Shown here: one piece after another, positions 18,867 to 25,351 of the stretch
How positions within the stretch are numbered: the first letter of the stretch is position 1
Layout: every line of letters begins with the position of its first letter
From: Seison nebaliae
Lineage: Eukaryota > Rotifera > Pararotatoria > Seisonacea > Seisonidae
DNA: 25,351 nucleotides
Direction of reading: 5' to 3'
Assembly: GCA_023231475.1 (NCBI GenBank)
Contig: JALJEE010001657.1
Location: 1-25,351, forward strand
Made by a program: the position numbers and the translations under genes
Notes under the pieces: model-generated
The model's database searches: none
The model's input: only the letters and a program-made list of their open reading frames with translations
Told to the model about the DNA's origin: nothing

Positions 18867-20792
18867 ATGTCGGGAAGTTACAGGTTGCCTTTATTGACAT
18901 TTATTGACATTCGATAAAAACGTTCGAAATTTCAAGACATCTCAATAAACATAATAAAACAACTCCAAATTGTTACCGTTATTTGGCGAATGAAAAACCC
19001 ATTTACGTAATCGTCACGATAGCATTAATTGCTTTAATCATTTTGATTATTTCCATTAATAGTAGTAGATCTTCTCATAAACCATTCGTTCAATACAACA
19101 CAACGAAAATTGAGGAGTTCTCAAGTATTCATTTTATATTCTCTTATTAATTCATTTCGTTTTAATCAGAATTATCCAACGAATTAAATAAGGAACTTAA
19201 TTATCGGAAATTCTTATCTCAGAATAATCATCTTGACAAATGTAATAACTTCTATGAATATTCTTGTAAGAATTGGTATACTGATCAGAAGTCATTGGAG
19301 GACCACCGATCGAAATATTATACTTCATATGTTGGAGACAAAAATCGTCGATTTCTGTTAAATATAATAGGTGAATATGTTCAATTTTCAATAATATTTC
19401 TATTTTAAAATGAAAATAGAATCAATTTTGGAAAATAAAAATGTGAAGACAGCCCATAAACATGAAAAACTACTGGTGCATTATTCCCAAACTATTTATC
19501 ACAATTGCATCGAATTCTGTTCGTAATTTTTTTGTGAACATTTTCCATTCACAAATCGTTTACAGCAAAAATGAAACAGGCGTCAATCAAAAAATATTTA
19601 AAAGAATATGATAGTTTGTACCATAATCATAATTAGTGAAAGAAATTTTGTTTATTTTATTCTTCTTAGAATTGGTCCAATTAACATCAGCTTCCAATAT
19701 CACATCGGAAGTATTAGCTGAATGGTTCGCTCAACTTCACAATTCATTACCAGCGAAACAATTCTTCCAACTGGAAACAGCACAAACGAATGCCCTCCCA
19801 AATGAATTAATCCATTTGTCGGTTAGAATATTTATCCTCATTAAATTATCTCATTCACTTCATCGTCCAGTTGACAGCAATTCCGATGGTGAACAAGAAA
19901 GTGTACGGAAAAGGTTCGTACATTTTTCGTATGTTTATTTCATGAAAACTATCTTTTTTCATATGATGCAGAAATTGGGAAATTTGTTGAAAATCTTCTA
20001 ACGATTTATGAACGGAATGGCACTAACACTTATGTAACGTTGACATTGGAAGAAGTAGAAGAAGAAACAGAATTTCGTTAAGACTATTATTCTATATTTT
20101 TTAGACTGGACATATATTTTTTAAAAGATTTTTCTTACTATATGAAAAAATTGTTAAACAAAACAGATCATAAACTAGTTCGAATAATGAATAATGGTTC
20201 TTATGAAACGGATTTTGGCAAGATGCAGGTACTCCTCAAATTAGTGGATGTTCAAATCATTAAAGAAGTCATCCAACATTTAAAGCGGATAAAGTTTCTT
20301 CTTCCAATCTTATTAATTAAATAAAATCAGTTTTGAAGGAATTTAAAGGAATTATTTGAGAAATTTATGAGACAAACTCTTCTTGCCGATTTATCAGTCC
20401 ATCTGCATGGAAAACGACCAATTAAAGAGATTCCAGATGAATTAAAATCAAAATGTGTTCAATTTACTTATTGGACGATGGATCCAATCTTAACCGTCGT
20501 TTATTCTCGACGAATGTTAAATCTGAAAGATGTCGATCCCTTCTTAAAAATCGAAGAAAAAGTTTTAGATTTCAAATCAACAATAATTCATCGTTCCTTT
20601 TAATTTAAGTTCGCACCAATTATTGCGAAGCACAAGGCATTTTATATGAATAATTTAAAGTCACCAAATATTTCAAAAGAATTTCTCATTTTGAAACAAA
20701 GAGAAGTTCAGGATAATAAAATTGTCATCGCAAATGGACGTATAATATCGATGGAATATTTGGAATATATATCTTATTATTTTTTAGTTTGA
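18867..20792 (+). CDS. Type II membrane protein with only the M13 (neprilysin) N-domain, 11 exons, ~474 aa
   Basis: Exons 18867-18883, 18937-19124, 19170-19370, 19420-19518, 19566-19613, 19670-19821, 19871-19913, 19972-20076, 20128-20293, 20339-20561 and 20610-20792; introns 45-58 nt; all phases agree. Residues 1-27 are cytosolic, 28-46 (IYVIVTIALIALIILIISI) one membrane helix, the rest extracellular. The M13 N-domain starts at KCNNFYEYSCKNW (92-104; family CDNFYEFACGNW). It continues through YSQTIYHNCIEF, the LVQLTSASNITSEVLAEWFA region, a CVQFTYWTMDPILTVVYSRR segment like the family's C..Y....GYALGRLYV, and FAPIIAKH. The usual ~750-aa enzyme then has a catalytic domain with HExxH; none follows here, so the protein should be inactive as a peptidase, perhaps a decoy or binding protein. 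A GTTTGA donor at 20788 might extend the 3' end, but I found no zinc motif downstream. Gene end uncertain. Confidence 0.75.
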
Positions 20793-22130
20793 ACTTCTCT
20801 TCTTTTCTTTTCTTCAATTTTTTTTAGAATTTCCCATTTGTGCATAACTTCAACAACAAATCAACAATTATGAAGAATCTTGTGAATTTCATGAAGATTC
20901 GAAGATTCGGCGATTTCTTCCATCTTTTTTTTCCTTACCGATTACGTCATCAGTTTTTATTTCTTTGAATTTTTGAGAGACCATATAATTTTTCTCATTT
21001 TCAAGATCAAGACATCTCTCTTTAACATATTCAGTGGATGAGATAATACAAGAGAATAAATTAAGTAAAATTTCTATTAAATCGTTACTCTTTGTCAATT
21101 ATATGTTCTAGTTATCCATCTCGGACTCATTCAAGAACAACTGCAAAATATATTTTTAGGGAAATTTGCAACTTCGGCGAAAAAGTTTCTTTATTTTCGT
21201 GTTGTCAATTTTTCTCACAAAGAAAACGTATTTTTTATAGTTCAGTCGGATATTTGATAAATTTATTTCACGAAACTAAATTTACTTTCTTAATATTTCA
21301 ACAATTAAACACAATATTTGAAGAAAGACGTTAACATTCCTCTCAATAATTAATTTCCTTTATTGAATAATGAAGCATTTTCTAAAAATATGGGAGTTTC
21401 AAGTGCAAAGTGGTTCAATGAAAAGATTATATCAAACCAGATTGTAGAGGAAAACCAAAGAGTGAAACATAATTGTAAAGTTAATTATAATTCTATTCAT
21501 TTTTATGGTACGATTGGTTTGGTTAATAATAGAATCCGAAAAACATAAATGAAATACTCTCGTACAACGACGCCTTATTGTTAACAGAAAAAGTTGGATT
21601 TTTATGGTTTTAAAATTTTGTTTAGGTTTTTTCAAGATGTATTGGGAAAAATTGAGAAAATTAGTCTATCATAATACCAATAAAAATGAGATCGTACACG
21701 AAATATTTTATATAAATATAGCACAAGTTAATTATTCATTTCGATTGTTATCTCCTGATTTATGTCTGACAGTTATTCTGCTTTAAAGAATGGAAAACAA
21801 ATCAAACCAAATATTCATCAAATAACGAAATTTTGTTAACTTTTATATTAATTGATATTATATTATAATATCTTTTCAATTACTAATAGGGTCAAAGAAA
21901 TAACAGCAAGCAGTGAACTGTTTCATAAAACGTTTAAATGTAAGAAGTCTTCAAACAATTGTCACAGAACTTTTTTTTCTAAATTTGTTTAACAAAAAAT
22001 TTGCAATAAATAATTGAAATAAATTTCACCGCGCTTAATAAGAATCGTTGTTAAATATTAACTGATTATGTAAGATGTTTATTCAATGTTCATCAATGAA
22101 CTTTATAATGATCTGGGCGCCAGTGAGAAG
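20793..22130. other. No clear gene; a few weak open frames
   Basis: AT-rich sequence. A minus-strand frame at 20889-21098 (LIEILLNLFSCIISSTEYVK, then a charged stretch) looks slightly coding-like but has no start context, exons or family. On the plus strand 21092-21334 and 21363-21548 are open but unconvincing; the latter starts NNEAFSKNMG, faintly like an M13 C-domain motif. AATAAA at 21055-21060 could serve the M13-N gene. Otherwise nothing. Confidence 0.35.
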
Positions 22131-22161
22131 GTACAAATTCAAGAAGGTATATCGGATTTTT

Positions 22162-22244
22162 AGTACGAAGTGAGAAAGTACGAAATGAGAAGGTACGAAG
22201 TGGGAAGGTACAAGGGAAGAAGGTATGAAGTGGGGAAGTACGTC
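22162..22244. repeat. 15-bp minisatellite, about 5 copies
   Basis: Units AGTACGAAGTGAGAA, AGTACGAAATGAGAA, GGTACGAAGTGGGAA, GGTACAAGGGAAGAA and GGTATGAAGTGGGGA, then a partial unit. Weaker copies precede it from about 22121 (CAGTGAGAAGGTACAAATTC...). Because the unit is 15 bp one frame stays open and reads repeated [KR]YEV[RG] pentapeptides, but it follows a stop and has no start or family support. Confidence 0.85.
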
Positions 22245-22398
22245 ATTTTAATGAAATTTTTTTAAACATTTATAAAAATAAGGTAGAATTTATTCTGGTA
22301 AAAAAGAAAATAAGAAAAAATAAAAGGGATAATAATAAAAAAAGCTATAAAACTGACGTGAATTTATGATTGCATACAAAATATCATTTCTATTCCAT

Positions 22399-22979
22399 TT
22401 AAAAATGATATAATTTCATTTTTGGAATATTTTTGGAATATTTCAAAATTATTTCTTTCAGCTTTTCTTCTTTCTCCACCTCTTTCCTCTTTTTCAGAGG
22501 TTTTTTCCCAATTCTTTTCATTTGCATTATTATTTTATTATCTTGGTGAACTTTCTCAATTACATTAATTAATTTGGGTGACTAATTGTTTCATTTTTAA
22601 TACGGGAATTGAAACTTTCTGATATATTATTTGTTCGTCCCATTCCACAAATCGTCCGGTTATAATTGTTCCACAATTCTATTGGAAATAATCCTGGTAC
22701 AATTATTTTGCTAGATGTTTCATATCCAACATAATTTCAATATATAACATATAATTCTTCAGTTTCTTTACAGCTGCTTTCCAATAATTTTTCAAAACCG
22801 CTAATCACATGTTCCGGTGGTAAAAAAGATAAATTACTCAGTCGGTTAACTTCGACACGAAAAGCACGTTCTTTTGTGTATCTCGTTAACCTTTGTTCAT
22901 TACTTTGTATCTTCCGGTAAATCGATTGTTTGAGGTGAAAATAACAACAATAAACCTCACAATTTGGCCAAATTTCAAC
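22399..22979 (-). mobile_element. FLYWCH/MULE transposase, C-terminal half (decayed DNA transposon)
   Basis: Minus strand. Reads EIWPNCEVYCCYFHLKQSIY, the conserved C..HF.QSI.RK block of Mutator-like transposases. It goes on through FRVEVNRLSNLSFLPPEHV and VPGLFPIELWNNYNRT (family PPLFPIELWNVYERT), then GRTNNISESFNSRIKN and a lysine-rich coiled tail (KPLKKRKEVEKEEKLKE). There is one in-frame TGA after ELYVIY and a one-base shift after SHPN, so it cannot encode an intact protein. The matching N-terminal half lies at 24238-24828 on the same strand. The block begins directly at the edge of the 104-bp repeat. MULE proteins cut and paste DNA transposons; FLYWCH types are common in invertebrate genomes. 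Confidence 0.75.
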
Positions 22980-23083
22980 AACAAATAAGTTAAGTTAAAA
23001 AAGGAAAAGTAATTAAATGGATAATTCAATAATAATCTCCATTTGGATGACATTAGCATTACTATAAATTTATGAACAAGAAA
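22980..23083. repeat. 104-bp dispersed repeat, copy 2
   Basis: Same orientation and about 97% identical by eye to 14311-14414 (three transitions). It sits exactly where the MULE C-terminal homology begins, so it, or a larger element carrying it, interrupted the transposase. Confidence 0.85.
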
Positions 23084-23179
23084 AGGTGCTAACTCACATA
23101 GACTGAACATAAATGCTCGGTTGAAAGGCTTGTAGCATCCGAGCATCATCCGAACAATACGTCACGAACAAACTCAATT

Positions 23180-23795
23180 TCAATTAGATGGAAAAATATT
23201 TACATTTATGAAAAAAGAGTAGAAGGATCTTAGAAATTTGCATCTTATTCTATCGACAAAAATCGAAATTTTCTTCTTAGAGTCGATGTGACAACCTAAG
23301 AAACAAGTTTCTTTTGTCTGAAATTTACGGAGGTCATAGCAAGCAGGAAGATTAGAGATGTTAGTTGATAACTTCGATTTACTTTCATTACATAAGATTT
23401 CTCTAAGAAGATCATTCATAAAAGATCATTATGGTAGAGATTTTGCTACTGCTATCACCATAAAAATTCACACATAGTACATTATTTATATTGATCGAAC
23501 AAATAGAGTCAGAATGAATTCTGAACTCGGGTGCGTTTAACGATTTCCGTACATCTATAATCAAACCAGACGAGCATGCTCGTCTTCCACCTCGTATTCC
23601 GGTAGATGCATCTACCTTTGCCATTCATACTCTTAGGAGGTATGACAGGTGAGATAAATAAACTGTGAGAATCGATGAAGTTGAAGCAAAAGGGCAGCGA
23701 TAAGTAGCCAAGTTTCCTGAACAAAAACGACATCGAAACGAAGAATTTCGTTAATTTCTGACACGAATCCTTGCAGGCCGCGTGAATTGAAAAAA
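23180..23795 (-). mobile_element. LINE endonuclease fragment, decayed
   Basis: Minus strand. FNSRGLQGFVSEINEILRFD followed by VVFVQETWLL matches the start of the apurinic-type endonuclease of non-LTR retrotransposons (family: NSRGL...I..L...D.VF.QETWL). Downstream pieces in other frames fit later blocks of the same domain: GGRRACSSGLIIDVRKS, then NNVLCVNFYGDSSS, then FQTKETCFLGCHIDSKKK. The homology moves between frames, so it carries at least two frameshifts and is dead. No reverse transcriptase is present in the window; it is a fragment. It lies between the two halves of the MULE transposase. Clade not determined. Confidence 0.55.
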
Positions 23796-24237
23796 AAGAA
23801 AGTAATTGAACAAACAATGTTATCTTCATGATGTCAGATCGAGTCAGTACCACTGACAGAACAATAAACATTGTGAGAACAGTGTCACCTACCATTGGTA
23901 CACTACGGTCTGGATGACGGATACGAGAATCGTTCTCCATTTCCATAATAGATGTATTACATCATTCTTCACATCTTCTTTCCATGAATTCTTTCGTTTT
24001 GATTCCATAAAAAAATGTTCGCACAAGGGAATTAATGGGTCAATAGTTCGGATTCAAGAATTTGACGAGTTCAGTCTCTTGAAAACTTACAGTGAAGGAG
24101 TGTCCGATGTCGTTACGATCATCATGTTTCAATTGCTTCAATCTCCAAAGCTTCTTAAAATGAAGATTTTGATGAGTAAGAAAATCGGCAAATGTGTTCA
24201 TTGAGATGTTGGACGAAAGATTAGTCACCATCATCGA
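23796..24237. other. Unassigned sequence within the transposon debris
   Basis: Between the LINE fragment and the MULE N-terminal half. Short open frames on both strands, none recognised. Probably more transposon-derived sequence. Confidence 0.4.
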
Positions 24238-24828
24238 TTATATAGGTGTTATTATATACCCACCTTCCAATTCCACATTCAGGATATATAGTTGAGCAAA
24301 TTCGTTTTGGCAGACTGAGAAAGTTCCATCCATATACCATTGGATTTGATTGAAATCATTGATTTGTTGGACATCCTCTTTGTTCCATAAGATCGTTCCG
24401 TTTGCAAAATCCTTACGATCGATTGAATTATCATCCAAATGTTCCCCATTTTTTTGTCGTAATTTACAAATTCTTCTTTTCATCGCTTTCTTGGATCCCA
24501 TAATGGTCGCTTCACAATCTTCCAAAGGATATATTATTTTTCTAACAATTTCTCTCGGTTTTAAATTAGTTCCTACCGCTTCTTCGCGAATTTTATTGTA
24601 GAACTTTAATTTCATAATACGTTCGTCCATCCGTTCATGAGAATAACAATCTCGATATTTAACAATTTCACTTCTAATATCCACTAGCAAGATTGCTTTA
24701 CAGTTGTCTACTTGTTGCTGCGAACAACCGTATGCCACTGTTGCATTCTTATTATCCCTTTTATGGTGATATATGAACCCATTTGAAGCAATAGATTGTT
24801 CGTTTTTATGAGTTTTAATGTATTCCAT
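24238..24828 (-). mobile_element. FLYWCH/MULE transposase, N-terminal half (decayed DNA transposon)
   Basis: A 196-codon open frame on the minus strand from ATG 24828. Residues 16-75 form a degenerate FLYWCH-type zinc finger: NGFIYHHKRDNKNATVAYGC, then CKAILLVD and CYSHER, giving the C-C-H-H ligand pattern. It is followed by IREEAVGTNLKPREIVRKI and by MKRRICKLRQKNG, as in FLYWCH-MULE proteins. The start of the transposase DDE core, IQWYMDGTFSVCQNEFAQLY (family QW.MDGTFKV.P..F.QLY), holds the first conserved aspartate. The frame ends at EGGYIITPI, where the family goes on to the rest of the core. The missing middle (roughly 60 residues by family length) is not visible in the gap before the C-terminal half. 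Confidence 0.75.
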
Positions 24829-25039
24829 AATAATTATCCCAGAATAAAGACTTATTTTATTTAGATTTTAGATATTATTTGTATTATTTCTCATATTCCA
24901 GAATATTTAAGAGATGAAATCGTCATTGGAAGAAAACTTATCACTGATAACATGTAGAGTAATATATCTCATTTTCTTTTTAATTTACCCCGAGGGGATT
25001 TGATTTTATAATAAATAAAAATAAATAAAAATAAAATAA
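24829..25039. other. Flank of the transposon, simple AT repeat
   Basis: AT-rich; includes an AAATAAATAAAAATAAAT-type simple repeat at about 25011-25040. I could not find terminal inverted repeats of the MULE here. Confidence 0.5.
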
Positions 25040-25351
25040 ATATATTCCTACATTACTTTCGGTAATAAATAATATAGATTCCAACCAGATTCGGTCACAA
25101 AGTCATTTAGTAATAATTGAATGTCAATATTAATTTCAATTCCATTTGACTATGTTGCAACATAGATTAATGGACATTAATATGTAATAATTGACAAAAA
25201 TTTAATTTTAAAAGGTTTAACACGAATTTTCTTTGCAACTGTGATTTTTTTTATATATTCATACATTAGTTTTGGTGATAAATAATATAAATTTCATCCA
25301 GATTCGGTCACAAAGTCATCTAATAATAATTGAATGTCAATATAAATTTCA
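25040..25351. repeat. 213-bp tandem repeat, running off the right edge
   Basis: A unit beginning TATATTCCTACATTA (25041) recurs as TATATTCATACATTA about 213 bp later. Both copies contain CAGATTCGGTCACAAAGTCAT and then AATAATTGAATGTCAATAT, with scattered differences. The second copy is cut by the window end, so this could be a two-copy duplication, the edge of a satellite array, or repeats inside a transposon. Confidence 0.8.

Noticed and set aside
19441-19500. HEKLLVH in the M13-N protein as a zinc-binding motif
   Set aside because: The spacing is HExxxxH, not HExxH, and it lies in the N-domain where the family has no metal site.
21092-21548. Possible missing catalytic half of the M13 gene (HETKF near 21270 and NNEAFSKN at 21363)
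   Set aside because: HETKF is not HExxH, the second motif is too short, and no consistent set of exons joins them to the upstream gene.
23914-24204. Plus-strand open frames in the transposon block
   Set aside because: They overlap minus-strand transposon homology or have no recognisable content.
1-25351. tRNA, rRNA, snRNA and CRISPR features
   Set aside because: I found no A-box/B-box pairs, conserved rRNA or snRNA cores, or repeat-spacer arrays on reading; a covariance-model scan would be the decisive test.

Overview
The window looks like nuclear DNA of a small-genome invertebrate animal. It is strongly AT-rich, most genes are cut by very short introns (about 40 to 63 nt), and the recognisable products are eukaryotic or animal-specific: RNA polymerase II subunit RPB4, mitochondrial ATP synthase inhibitor IF1, a GRXCR-type glutaredoxin/cysteine-rich protein, geminin and an M13 (neprilysin-type) peptidase N-domain. 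Geminin and FLYWCH/MULE transposons point to a metazoan. I cannot name the phylum. Gene models were rebuilt by hand from reading frames and splice signals; none is backed by transcripts.

Layout. 1-140: edge of a ~31-bp tandem array. 141-2885: mostly non-coding, with two weak coding candidates. 2886-4452 (+): GRXCR-like gene, 4 exons. 4815-5319 (+): ATP synthase inhibitor IF1, 4 exons. 5553-6610 (-): coiled-coil protein, at least 3 exons, convergent with IF1 and sharing a two-sided poly(A) region. 7196-9217 (-): intronless 673-aa orphan membrane protein. 9218-14780: 5.5 kb with no gene I can support. 14780-15170: an isolated candidate exon. 16348-16841 and 17076-17537 (+): two tandem geminin-like genes with the same intron phases. 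18260-18706 (+): RPB4, intronless. 18867-20792 (+): 11-exon type II membrane protein with only the non-catalytic N-domain of M13 peptidases. 20793-22130: no clear gene. 22162-22244: 15-bp minisatellite. 22399-24828 (-): a decayed FLYWCH/MULE transposase split in two, with LINE endonuclease debris and a 104-bp dispersed repeat between the halves. 25040-25351: a 213-bp tandem repeat running off the right edge.

Gene relations. Four genes in a row (geminin A, geminin B, RPB4, M13-N) lie on the + strand. RPB4 and M13-N are 160 nt apart, and the RPB4 poly(A) signal ends about 30 nt before the next ATG. I see no functional pathway joining the neighbours beyond local duplication (geminin) and compact packing.

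The two strongest oddities are the tandem geminin pair, in which both copies keep an RxxL destruction box and the coiled coil, and the splice donors. Of the 22 introns I rebuilt, 19 begin GTT rather than the GTA/GTG (purine at +3) usual in eukaryotes, and 7 end in AAG.
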